Origin: JACVRW01 sp034664085
Lineage (GTDB): Bacteria; Actinomycetota; Thermoleophilia; Solirubrobacterales; Thermoleophilaceae
Assembly (NCBI GenBank): GCA_034664085.1
Contig: JAXDII010000007.1
Span: forward strand, 1 to 32,454
DNA: 32,454 bases
Reading direction: 5' to 3'
In this document: one piece after another, positions 7,008 to 14,343 of the stretch
Layout: each line of letters opens with the position of its first letter
Position numbering within the stretch: position 1 is the stretch's first letter
Notes under the pieces: generated by a model
Databases searched by the model: none
What the model saw: the letters and a program-made list of their open reading frames with translations, nothing else
Told to the model about the DNA's origin: nothing
Made by a program: the position numbers and the translations under genes

Positions 7008-8530
7008 GCGGCGGCCCGGCCGGTGCCGCCGGTCATCGCCACCCCGAGCTCCTCCTCCGAGGCGTCGGGCGGGAACTCGCCCACGATGCGTCCCTCGTAG
7101 ATGACCAGGATGCGGTCCGCCAGGGAACGCACCTCGTCGGACTCCAGCGACACGAGGAGGATCCCGCGGCCCTGGTCGCGCTCCGTCACCAGCCGCTGGT
7201 GGACGAACTCGATGGCGCCGACGTCGAGGCCGCGCGTGGGCTGGTGGGCGATCAGCAGGCGCGGGTTGCTCGCGATCTCACGGGCGATGCAGACCTTCTG
7301 CTGGTTGCCGCCCGACAGCGAGGCGGCCAGCGTGCCGGCTCCGCCCCCGCGCACGTCGTACTCCTCCAGCAGGTCGCGCGCTCGCGCGTTGATCCGCCCC
7401 GTGTTGAGCCAGCCGCGCCGCGACAGCGGCGGCGAGCGGTACTCGCGCAGGGCGAGGTTCTCGGCGAGCGTGAAGTCGAGCACCAGACCGCGCCGCTGGC
7501 GGTCCTCGGCGATGTGGGCCACGCCTGCCTCGACGGTGGCGCGCACCCCACGGCCGCTGACGTTCTCCCCGGCGATCGCCACGCGGCCCGAGTCGGCGTC
7601 GCGCAGCCCGGCGATCGCCTCCACCAGCTCCTGCTGCCCGTTGCCGTCCACGCCCGCGAGGGCGACGATCTCCCCGGCACGCACCTCGAGCGACACGCCG
7701 CGCACCGCCTCCAGGCCGCGGTCGTCGCGCACATGCAGGTCCTCGACCTCCAGCACCGGCGCGCCCGGGGCGGTCTCGGACTTCTCCACGCGCAGCAGCA
7801 CGTCGCGGCCGACCATCAGGCGCGCGAGGCTCTGCTCGGTGGCGCCCTCGGCCGGCACCGTGTCGACCTTCTTGCCGCGCCTCAGCACCGTGACGCGATC
7901 GGCGATCTCCAGCACCTCGCCGAGCTTGTGGCTGATGAAGACGATCGCGACTCCGTCGTCGCGCAGCGTGCGCAGGACCTCGAACAGCTCGGCCGACTCC
8001 TGGGCGGTGAGCACTGCGGTCGGCTCGTCGAGCACCAGGATGCGGGCGTCGCGGTAGAGCGTCTTGAGGATCTCCACGCGCTGCTGGGTGCCGACCGTCA
8101 CGTCCTCGATCAGCGCCTCCGGGTCCACCGCCAGCCCGTAGCGCTCCGACAGCTCGCGCACCTCGCGGGCGCCTTGGCGCACGTCGAGCAGGGCGCCGCG
8201 CCGTGGCTCGTTGCCGAGCACGATGTTCTCGGTCACGCTCATCACCGGCACGAGCATGAAGTGCTGGTGGACCATGCCGACGCCCAGCTCGATCGCCGTG
8301 GACGGCGAGTCGACCTCCACCCGCTCGCCGTTGACGAGGATCTCGCCCTCGTCGGGGCTGTATAGCCCGTACAGGATCGACATCAGCGTCGACTTGCCGG
8401 CGCCGTTCTCGCCGAGCAGCGCGTGCACCTCGCCCGGACGCAGGTCGAAGTCGATCCCGTCGTTCGCGACGACGGGACCGAACCTCTTCGTTATGCCGCG
8501 TAGCTCGAGAGCGGGTGCTTCGGCGCTCAC
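7004..8530 (-). CDS. Nucleoside ABC transporter ATPase with two ABC domains (NupO/YufO-like)
   Basis: This 508-aa protein has two tandem ABC domains, as in BMP-type nucleoside and ribose importers. Domain 1 (about 8-240) has the Walker A GENGAGKST, Walker B ARILVLDEPTAVL and the H-loop VFISHK; its signature region is the relaxed VGTQQRVEI. Domain 2 (about 255-500) has a degenerate P-loop (VDGNGQQELVEAI, without the GKS/T lysine) but a canonical signature LSGGNQQKV and RLLIAHQPTRGLDVG in place of Walker B. This asymmetry is normal for the family. The start is GTG 8530, 12 nt after the lipoprotein stop. It energises uptake through the two downstream permeases. Confidence 0.93.
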   Translation of the reverse strand: MSAEAPALELRGITKRFGPVVANDGIDFDLRPGEVHALLGENGAGKSTLMSILYGLYSPDEGEILVNGERVEVDSPSTAIELGVGMVHQHFMLVPVMSVTENIVLGNEPRRGALLDVRQGAREVRELSERYGLAVDPEALIEDVTVGTQQRVEILKTLYRDARILVLDEPTAVLTAQESAELFEVLRTLRDDGVAIVFISHKLGEVLEIADRVTVLRRGKKVDTVPAEGATEQSLARLMVGRDVLLRVEKSETAPGAPVLEVEDLHVRDDRGLEAVRGVSLEVRAGEIVALAGVDGNGQQELVEAIAGLRDADSGRVAIAGENVSGRGVRATVEAGVAHIAEDRQRRGLVLDFTLAENLALREYRSPPLSRRGWLNTGRINARARDLLEEYDVRGGGAGTLAASLSGGNQQKVCIAREIASNPRLLIAHQPTRGLDVGAIEFVHQRLVTERDQGRGILLVSLESDEVRSLADRILVIYEGRIVGEFPPDASEEELGVAMTGGTGRAAA

Positions 8531-8542
8531 CGGCTGTGGACG

Positions 8543-9586
8543 CTACTTGACGGTCTCAGGGATGTCCTTGATCTCGCCGGACACGATCTGATCCTGGATC
8601 TGCTTGACCTGGTCGGCGTACTGCTGGCCGGCGGGGCCGATCTTCCCGAGCCCCACGCCGCCGTTCGCCACCGTGTGGATCACGTCCGTGCCGCCCTTGA
8701 ACTTGCCGTCCTGGGCGCGCTTGATCGCGTCGAACACCGCCACGTCGACCTTCTTCTGGGCGCTGGTCAGGATGTGATCGCCGAGGTATGCCTGGTCGGC
8801 GTCCACGCCGATGCCCTGGACGCCCTTCCCCTTGGCGGCGTCGAGTGCGCCGAGGCCGCACTGGCCGGCCACTTGGAACACGACCTTGGAGCCCTTGGCG
8901 ATCTGGTCGAGCGCGATCTCCTTGCACTTGGCCTGGTCGACGAAGTCCTGCGAGTAGGCGTTGAGCGTCTCGATCCCGGGGTACGCCTTCTTGGCGCCCG
9001 CCTGGAAGCCGGCGATGTAGTGGTCCACCGGCGGGATCTTCTGGCCGCCCACCGTCGACACGACCTTGGCGTCGTTGTCCTTCGCCCACAGGCCGGCGAG
9101 GTAGCCGGCGAGGTAGCCCGCCTCCTGCTCCTCGAACAGCAGGCCCTCCACGTTCTTCGGCGCGTCCTTGAGGTCGCCGGCGGCGAAGTCGACGATCGCG
9201 AACTTCGAGTCCGGCAGCTTGGTGGCGACCGTGTTGGTGGCGTCGGCCATCAGGAAGCCGACCGGCACGATCAGGTCGAACTGCTGCTGCGCGAGCGTCG
9301 TCAGGTTGGGCACGTAGTCGCCGTTGGACTTGGAGATCAGCACCCGCCCTTCGACGCCCAGCTGGTTCTGGGCGTCCTCGAGCCCCTTGTTGGCGAGGAA
9401 GTTGAACGAGCGGTCGTTGAGCCCGCCGATGTCGGTGACGACGCCGGCCTTGATCGACTCGGCTTGAGCGCCACCTCCGTCGCCACCCCCGTCCCCGTTG
9501 TCGTCGTCGTCGGAGCCGCAGGCCGCGATGCCGATCGCGAGCGCGGCGACGAGCGCCATGACCAAAAGCCGGTACGTCCTACTCAC
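8543..9586 (-). CDS. BMP-family nucleoside-binding lipoprotein
   Basis: This 347-aa extracytoplasmic solute-binding protein is of the BMP/PnrA/Med family. The signal peptide (about 1-22) ends at lipobox IAAC with Cys23 as the lipidation site, followed by an Asp/Gly-rich linker (DDDDNGDGGG). Family features are VVTDIGGLNDRSFN, QFDLIVPVGFLMADA, FAIVDF, GYLAGYLAGLWAKD, VSTVGGQKIPPVDHYIAGFQAG and VFQVAGQCGLGALDAA. It delivers purine and possibly pyrimidine nucleosides to the ABC channel encoded downstream. The start is GTG 9586, supported by a strong Shine-Dalgarno sequence. A 61-bp gap separates it from the adenosine deaminase gene, the largest gap between importer and catabolic genes. A weak 5-bp stem (about 9616-9632) lies in that gap. 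Confidence 0.93.
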   Translation of the reverse strand: MSRTYRLLVMALVAALAIGIAACGSDDDDNGDGGGDGGGAQAESIKAGVVTDIGGLNDRSFNFLANKGLEDAQNQLGVEGRVLISKSNGDYVPNLTTLAQQQFDLIVPVGFLMADATNTVATKLPDSKFAIVDFAAGDLKDAPKNVEGLLFEEQEAGYLAGYLAGLWAKDNDAKVVSTVGGQKIPPVDHYIAGFQAGAKKAYPGIETLNAYSQDFVDQAKCKEIALDQIAKGSKVVFQVAGQCGLGALDAAKGKGVQGIGVDADQAYLGDHILTSAQKKVDVAVFDAIKRAQDGKFKGGTDVIHTVANGGVGLGKIGPAGQQYADQVKQIQDQIVSGEIKDIPETVK

Positions 9587-9593
9587 GGTGATG

Positions 9594-9600
9594 CTCCCTC
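9594..9600 (-). promoter_or_regulatory. Strong ribosome binding site of the BMP lipoprotein gene
   Basis: On the minus strand GAGGGAG lies 7 nt before GTG 9586. It is the best Shine-Dalgarno sequence in the nucleoside operon. It sits in the 61-bp gap after adenosine deaminase, consistent with higher translation of the binding protein than of its coupled neighbours. Confidence 0.7.
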
Positions 9601-9647
9601 TTGCCTGGTGCGTCGAGGCCTTGCCGGGGCCTAGGACGGGCGCCAGC

Positions 9648-10610
9648 CTACAGCCTGCCTATTAAGCTCTTTTTTAGGTTTTCGTCGGCGAACGAGGCCT
9701 CGATCGCCGTGCGGGTGATTACCCGCAAATCGGAGTCGTCGAACCCGAAGCGCTCGGTGCAGACGGCGTACTCCCCGCCGATCGAGGCGCCGAAGTAGGG
9801 CGGGTCGTCTGAGCCGAGGGTGACCCTGACGCCCGCCTCCACGAGGCGCGGCAGCGGGTGCTCCTCGTAGCTTCCGAAGGCGCCCAGGACCACGTTGCTG
9901 GTGGGACTGCACTCGAGCACCACCCCGCGCCGCGCCAGCTCCTCGACCAGCGCCGGATCCTCGATCGAGCGCACCCCGTGGGCGATCCGGGTGACCGGCA
10001 GCTCGAGCGCGGCCCAGACGCTCTCCGCGCCCGCCCACTCGCCGGCGTGCACGGTGCAGCCGAGGCCCGCCTCCGCGGCGCTGCGGAACGCCTCGGCATA
10101 GTCGCCCGCGGGGAAGTTCTCCTCGTCGCCGGCCATGGAGAAGCCGACCACGTACGGGTGCGGCCGCCCGGCGGCGTAGCGCGCCACGCGCAGGGCCCGC
10201 TCCACCCCGAAGTTGCGCACCGCGGAGATCAGGATGCGCCCCTCGATGCCGAAGTCGCGGCGGGCGTCGTCGATCCCGCGGGCGATGCCGTCGAGGTGCA
10301 GCTCGTCGCTCAGCCCCACCAGCCCGGCGTGGTCCGGGGAGGCGGTCAGCTCGACGTAGACGGCGCCGTCGCGCGCGCAGCCGGCCAGGTACTCGTAGGT
10401 CACGTCGCGGTAGTCGGCGTCGGTGCGGATCACGCTGGCGGCCCGGTCGTACGCGCGCAGGAAGTCGAGGAAGTCGGTGTAGGCGAAGCGGTGCGGGCCA
10501 TCGAAGAGGCCCTCGGGCACCGGCAGGCCGTTGCGCTCGGCCAGGCGCCGGATCAGGTCCGGCGGGGCGGTCCCCTCCAGGTGCACGTGCAGCTCAGCCT
10601 TGGGGATCAC
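9648..10610 (-). CDS. add: Adenosine deaminase
   Basis: This 320-aa amidohydrolase-fold enzyme should convert (deoxy)adenosine to (deoxy)inosine in the cytoplasm. Metal-site residues are in place: His8 and His10 (ELHVHLEG), His188 with Glu191 (HAGE), His211 (RIAHG) and Asp268/Asp269 (GSDDPPYF). The family segment VLECSPTSNVVLG is also present. The length fits bacterial adenosine deaminases, and adenine deaminase of the same superfamily is the main alternative. The start is GTG 10610, which overlaps the stop of thymidine phosphorylase as GTGA; the longer in-frame extension runs through deoA in another frame and is not coding. Its product inosine is a substrate for the phosphorylase encoded two genes upstream. 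Confidence 0.92.
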   Translation of the reverse strand: MIPKAELHVHLEGTAPPDLIRRLAERNGLPVPEGLFDGPHRFAYTDFLDFLRAYDRAASVIRTDADYRDVTYEYLAGCARDGAVYVELTASPDHAGLVGLSDELHLDGIARGIDDARRDFGIEGRILISAVRNFGVERALRVARYAAGRPHPYVVGFSMAGDEENFPAGDYAEAFRSAAEAGLGCTVHAGEWAGAESVWAALELPVTRIAHGVRSIEDPALVEELARRGVVLECSPTSNVVLGAFGSYEEHPLPRLVEAGVRVTLGSDDPPYFGASIGGEYAVCTERFGFDDSDLRVITRTAIEASFADENLKKSLIGRL

Positions 10611-11929
10611 CGCAGCACCTCCAGCACGACAGGCGGCGCGGCGGCGGGCGCAGCGTCGCCGAGCTCGAACGCCGACCGCAGCGCCTCCACGGCCCGCCCG
10701 GCGGCCTCCTCGCTCGCGGCGTGCACCAGCGCCAGCGGCCGCTCGCCGGGAGCGACGCGCTCGCCGGGCGCCGCGACTTCGGTGACGCCGACGCGGTGGT
10801 CGACCGAATCGCTCTCGCGCAGCCGGCCGCCGCCGAGGGCCACGACCGCCAGGCCGACGGCGCGCACGTCCACGCTCGCGACGGTGCCCGGCTCGGCCGG
10901 CGCGGCGGCGACCGTGACGGGCGCCTGCTGCAGGTGGCGCTCGGGCGCCTCGAGCAGGTCGGCCGGGCCGCCCAGCTCGGCAACCATGGCGGCGAAGCGC
11001 TCGGCGGCGGCGCCACCATCGAGAGCCCGCTCCGCGGCGGCCCGTGCGGCGTCCGCGTCGGGCTCGACCCCGCCCAGGCGCAGCAGCTCGGCGCTGAGCG
11101 CGAGCGTCACCTCGCGCAGGCGCGCGTCGCCCTCGGCGCCCGTGAGGAGCTCGATCGACTCGCGCACCTCCACGGCGTTGCCGGCACTGCGGCCGAGCAC
11201 GCGGTCCATGTCGGTCAGGACGGCGGACGTGGGCAGCCCGTTGCCGGTGGCGACCTCGACGATCGCCTTGGCCAGCTCCTCGGCCTGCTCGCGGCCGGGC
11301 ATGAAGGCGCCCGAGCCGACCTTCACGTCCATCACGAGCGCGTCGAGCCCGGCGGCCAGCTTCTTCGACAGGATCGACGCGACGATCAGCGGCAGCGACT
11401 CCACCGTGCCGGTCGCGTCGCGGATCGCGTAGAGCCGCCGGTCGGCGGGGGCGAGCTGAGCGGTCTGGCCCACGATCGCGCACCCCACACGGGCCACCGC
11501 GCGGCGGAAGCGCTCGAGGTCCGGCGTGCTGTCGTAGCCGGGGATCGAGTCCAGCTTGTCGAGCGTGCCGCCGGTATGGCCGAGGCCGCGCCCGGAGATC
11601 ATCGGCACCGCGCCGCCGCAGGCGGCGACGATCGGGGCAAGCAGCAGGCTGACCTTGTCGCCGACGCCGCCGGTGGAGTGCTTGTCGAGCGCCGGCCCGG
11701 GCAGACCAGCGTCAGACCAGTCGAGCACGTCGCCCGAGCGCGTCTTGTGGCGCGTGAACGCGATGCGCTCCTCGGCGCTCATGCCCTGCAGCAGGATCGC
11801 CATCGCGAGCGCGCCCACCTGGGCGTCGGTGAGCGTGCCGTCGGCGATGCCCCGCACCAGGAAGGCGAGCTCCTCGTCGGTCAGCTCGCCGCCGTCGCGC
11901 TTGCGCCTGATCAGCTCGGCGATGTGCAC
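10607..11929 (-). CDS. deoA: Thymidine phosphorylase
   Basis: This 440-aa enzyme phosphorolyses thymidine (and usually deoxyuridine) to base and deoxyribose 1-phosphate. The helical N-terminal domain begins MHIAELIRRKRDGGELTDEE. Active-site elements are DKHSTGGVGDKVS (phosphate-binding, about 81-93) and the family signature ISGRGLGHTGGTLDKLDS, followed by VASILSKKLAAGLDALVMDV, which contributes base contacts. The C-terminal alpha/beta domain ends in a Pro/Ala-rich tail. A broader pyrimidine nucleoside phosphorylase is possible. The GTG start at 11929 is preceded by a GGAG supplied by an 11-bp tandem duplication. It is coupled to add downstream and follows the purine phosphorylase gene by 15 nt. 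Confidence 0.93.
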   Translation of the reverse strand: MHIAELIRRKRDGGELTDEELAFLVRGIADGTLTDAQVGALAMAILLQGMSAEERIAFTRHKTRSGDVLDWSDAGLPGPALDKHSTGGVGDKVSLLLAPIVAACGGAVPMISGRGLGHTGGTLDKLDSIPGYDSTPDLERFRRAVARVGCAIVGQTAQLAPADRRLYAIRDATGTVESLPLIVASILSKKLAAGLDALVMDVKVGSGAFMPGREQAEELAKAIVEVATGNGLPTSAVLTDMDRVLGRSAGNAVEVRESIELLTGAEGDARLREVTLALSAELLRLGGVEPDADAARAAAERALDGGAAAERFAAMVAELGGPADLLEAPERHLQQAPVTVAAAPAEPGTVASVDVRAVGLAVVALGGGRLRESDSVDHRVGVTEVAAPGERVAPGERPLALVHAASEEAAGRAVEALRSAFELGDAAPAAAPPVVLEVLR

Positions 11930-11931
11930 GC

Positions 11932-11953
11932 CGTCAGTCTCCCGTCAGTCTCC
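11932..11953 (-). repeat. 11-bp tandem duplication between purine phosphorylase and deoA
   Basis: Two perfect copies of GGAGACTGACG (minus-strand reading) lie head to tail. The upstream copy encodes the last residues and TGA stop of the purine phosphorylase gene. The downstream copy places GGAG about 9 nt before the GTG of deoA, so the duplication appears to supply the deoA ribosome binding site. Confidence 0.85.
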
Positions 11954-12757
11954 GAGCCGCTCCACGAAGCGCGTGATCAGGGGCGCGAGGTCGGCGGCGG
12001 CGACCTGCGCGTCGCGCAGCGTCTGCTCGTGGCTCACCGGCTCCTCGCCCATGCCCTCGCCGAAGTTCGTGATCGCCGACAGCGCGGCCACGCGCAGCCC
12101 GCAGTGGCGGGCCACGATCGTCTCGTGGACGGTCGACATGCCGACCGCGTCGGCGCCCAGCGTGTGCAGGGCGCGGATCTCGGCGGGCGTCTCGAAGGTC
12201 GGCCCGCTCACCGCGACATAGACGCCCTCGACCAGCCCGACCTCCAGGTCGCGCGCCGCGACGCGCAGGGCGGCGCGCAGCTCCGGGTCGTAGGCGTCGC
12301 GCAGGCTGGGGAAGCGCGGCCCCAGCTCGTCCTCGTTGGGGCCGGCCAGCACGTTCACGCCGCTCAGGTTGATGTGGTCGGCGATCAGCATCAGGCTCCC
12401 GGGGCCCAGGTCCGCCCGCAGGGAGCCCGCCGCGTTGGTCAGGACGATGACCTCGGCCCCGGCCGCGCGGAGGGCCCGCACGGGAGTCCGCAGTTGGTCG
12501 GGGTCGCCGCCCTCATACAGGTGAGCGCGCCCCTGCAGCACGACCGCCGGCACCCCGCCGATGTGGCCGGCGACGGCGCGGCCGGCGTGGCCCTCGACGC
12601 TGGGCGTGGGGAAGCCGGGCAGCTCCTCGTAGGGCACCACGGTGGCGCCTTCGACCGCGTCCGCCACCTCGCCGAGCCCCGAGCCCAGCACCACGCCCAC
12701 GCGCGGCCGCAGGCCGGAGCGCTCGACGAGGACGCGGGAGGCGGCGCGCCAGCTCAC
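11945..12757 (-). CDS. punA: Purine nucleoside phosphorylase (trimeric, class I type)
   Basis: This 270-aa enzyme cleaves inosine, guanosine and their deoxy forms to base and (deoxy)ribose 1-phosphate. Visible motifs are the phosphate loop VLGSGLG (24-30), EGHAGR with His57, LTNAAGSL (107-113), GPTFETPAE (185-193) with the base-binding glutamate, GMSTVHE (206-212) and ITNFGEGM (229-236). Asn231 at the position that discriminates 6-oxopurine phosphorylases from methylthioadenosine phosphorylase (Asp) favours a hypoxanthine/guanine enzyme. The start GTG 12757 is chosen because it forms GTGA with the stop of the CYTH-deaminase gene; the longer frame upstream lies inside that gene. It should act on inosine made by adenosine deaminase. 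Confidence 0.92.
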   Translation of the reverse strand: MSWRAASRVLVERSGLRPRVGVVLGSGLGEVADAVEGATVVPYEELPGFPTPSVEGHAGRAVAGHIGGVPAVVLQGRAHLYEGGDPDQLRTPVRALRAAGAEVIVLTNAAGSLRADLGPGSLMLIADHINLSGVNVLAGPNEDELGPRFPSLRDAYDPELRAALRVAARDLEVGLVEGVYVAVSGPTFETPAEIRALHTLGADAVGMSTVHETIVARHCGLRVAALSAITNFGEGMGEEPVSHEQTLRDAQVAAADLAPLITRFVERLGD

Positions 12758-13668
12758 GCCGGCGGTGTGTCGAGCGAGAAGGACAGCGGCAGCAGCTCCG
12801 CGAGCGTCAGCGTGCGCGGCTCGCCGCCCGGACGCCCGAGGTGGACCGGGGTCTCGGGCCGCGCATGCTCGGACAGGCGCTGGCGGCAGCCGCCGCACGG
12901 CGGGCAGATCTCGGCCTGCTCGGCGACGACCGCGACCGCCGTGATCTCGCGGTCGCCCGCCGTGACGAGCGCGCCGATCGCGGACGCCTCGGCGCACTGC
13001 CCCTGCGGGTAGGCCCCGTTCTCGACGTTCGCGCCGGTGTGGATGGCGCCGCTGGCCGCGCGCAGGGCGGCGCCGACCTTGAAGCCCGAGTAGGGCGCGT
13101 GGGCGTTGCGCATCGCCGCCTCGGCGGCGCGCAGCAGCAGCCCCGGGGTGTCCAGCAGCAGGTCCGAGTAGCTCGCCGCTACCAGGCGCTCGTCGCCGAT
13201 TCCGAGCTGCTCGCGCAGCCGCCCGACCCTGGCGTGCTCCGCCTCGAGGTCCTCGGCGCCGGGCGCGGTTACGGCCTCCAGCTCCAGGAAGCTGCCCAGC
13301 CCCTCGACCTCGTCGAGATGGATGCGCACGTTGTCCGCCAGCAGCAGCCGGCGGCGCTTCTCGATCACCACGAGCGTGCCGAGCGCGGCGTCGAGCGCCG
13401 CGCGCAGCGACTCGACGTCGGCCACCGGCACGATCCGGTACTCGCTCGCGCGCGGCCCCTCCGCGTCGGGCCGCCGGTACTGGATCAGCTCCGGCTCGCC
13501 GGGCGTCTGCTCGCGCAGCTTGAGCCGTCCGCGGGCGCCGGCGAAGTAGGTGTCGCGCTGCGTGAGCTCGCCGCGGTCCTCGGCTCCGAGCGCGAGTGCG
13601 AGGTCGAGCGAGCGGCGCGGGTCGGCGTCGCGGGCCTTGATCTCGATGTTGCGCCTGGATGCCTGCAA
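12754..13668 (-). CDS. Fusion of a CYTH (triphosphate tunnel) domain and cytidine deaminase
   Basis: This is a 304-aa protein in one uninterrupted frame. Residues about 8-170 form a CYTH domain: NIEIKAR (Lys11; the first Glu of ExExK is Asn here), RLKLRE, YRRP, EYRIV, EKRRR (103-107), then VRIHLDEVEGLGSFLELE with its acidic pairs. This looks intact for binding a triphosphate and metal. Residues 173-304 are a complete cytidine deaminase with Cys225-Ala-Glu227 and Cys258-x-x-Cys261, the same internal spacing as the 53/55/86/89 set of small tetrameric deaminases. The deaminase should turn (deoxy)cytidine into (deoxy)uridine for the pathway encoded downstream. The CYTH reaction (triphosphatase or class IV adenylate cyclase) is unknown. 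The start is uncertain: TTG 13668 is the only canonical codon before the CYTH motif and has no Shine-Dalgarno sequence. It heads the operon. Confidence 0.85.
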   Translation of the reverse strand: MQASRRNIEIKARDADPRRSLDLALALGAEDRGELTQRDTYFAGARGRLKLREQTPGEPELIQYRRPDAEGPRASEYRIVPVADVESLRAALDAALGTLVVIEKRRRLLLADNVRIHLDEVEGLGSFLELEAVTAPGAEDLEAEHARVGRLREQLGIGDERLVAASYSDLLLDTPGLLLRAAEAAMRNAHAPYSGFKVGAALRAASGAIHTGANVENGAYPQGQCAEASAIGALVTAGDREITAVAVVAEQAEICPPCGGCRQRLSEHARPETPVHLGRPGGEPRTLTLAELLPLSFSLDTPPA

Positions 13669-13682
13669 GGCTGCGATGAGGC

Positions 13683-13706
13683 TATCCAGTCGGCGCCCGA
13701 CGGATA
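13683..13706. promoter_or_regulatory. Inverted repeat in the 48-bp divergent gap, candidate shared operator
   Basis: The arms TATCC-a-GTCGG and CCGAC-GGATA flank a CGC centre. All ten base pairs match, with one unpaired A in the left arm. It occupies half of the gap between the TTG of the CYTH-deaminase gene (leftward operon) and the ATG of upp (rightward). A repressor bound here could control both transcription units. No regulator gene lies next to it. The function is inferred from position and symmetry only. Confidence 0.5.
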
Positions 13707-13716
13707 TCGTCGCGCC

Positions 13717-14343
13717 ATGCCGCAGCGCGTGACCGTGGTCGACCACCCCGTGCTCGCCGACCGGCTGACGGTGATGCGCGACCGCCAGACCGGGCACGGG
13801 GAGTTCCGCCAGGCGCTCTTCGAGGCGTCCGCGATCCTGGCCGTGGAGGCGGCGCGCGACCTGCCGGTGACCGCAGTGGAGGTGCAGACCCCGCTCGAGG
13901 TCGCGACCGGCAGCCGCCTGCCCGCCGAGATCACGATCGTGCCCGTGCTGCGCGCCGGACTGGGGATGGTGGACGGCTTCCTGCGCCTGCTGCCAGGCGC
14001 GCGCGTGGGACACGTCGGCGTCTACCGCGACGAGGAGGAGCACCGCCCGGTCGACTACTACGAGCGCCTGCCCCCGGGCCTGGCCGACTCCCACGTCTTC
14101 GTCGTCGACCCGATGCTGGCCACCGGCGGCAGCGCCGTCCACGCGCTCGACCGCCTGCGCAGCGCCGGCGCCCGCGAGCTCGCGCTCGTCTGCCTGGTCG
14201 TGGCGCCGGAGGGGCTGACCGAGGTCGAGCGCCACCACCCGGACGTGCCGGTCTGGACCGCGGCCATCGACCGCGAGCTGGACGCGAACGCCTACATCCG
14301 CCCCGGGCTCGGCGACGCGGGCGACCGCGTCTTTGGCACCTGA
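13717..14343 (+). CDS. upp: Uracil phosphoribosyltransferase
   Basis: This 208-aa cytoplasmic enzyme makes UMP from uracil and PRPP. Family features are VTVVDHPVLADRLTVMRD at the N-terminus, VPVLRAGLGMVDG, the VGVYRDEEEHRPVDYYERLP flexible loop, the PRPP loop VDPMLATGGSA, and the uracil-binding end IRPGLGDAGDRVFGT. The length is standard. The ATG at 13717 has no clear Shine-Dalgarno sequence, so a leaderless or short-leader transcript is possible. It is divergent from the nucleoside operon, which should generate uracil through cytidine deaminase and pyrimidine phosphorylase, so the two arms form one salvage route. Its last 52 bp overlap the convergent MFS gene. Confidence 0.94.
   Translation: MPQRVTVVDHPVLADRLTVMRDRQTGHGEFRQALFEASAILAVEAARDLPVTAVEVQTPLEVATGSRLPAEITIVPVLRAGLGMVDGFLRLLPGARVGHVGVYRDEEEHRPVDYYERLPPGLADSHVFVVDPMLATGGSAVHALDRLRSAGARELALVCLVVAPEGLTEVERHHPDVPVWTAAIDRELDANAYIRPGLGDAGDRVFGT

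Noticed and set aside
9478..9520. Short repetitive Asp/Gly codons in the BMP lipoprotein gene
   Set aside because: This is a normal low-complexity linker after the lipidated cysteine and needs no separate explanation.
12841..13716. Plus-strand extension in frame upstream of upp
   Set aside because: It is antisense to the CYTH-deaminase gene, has no family resemblance, and the upp homology starts at ATG 13717.
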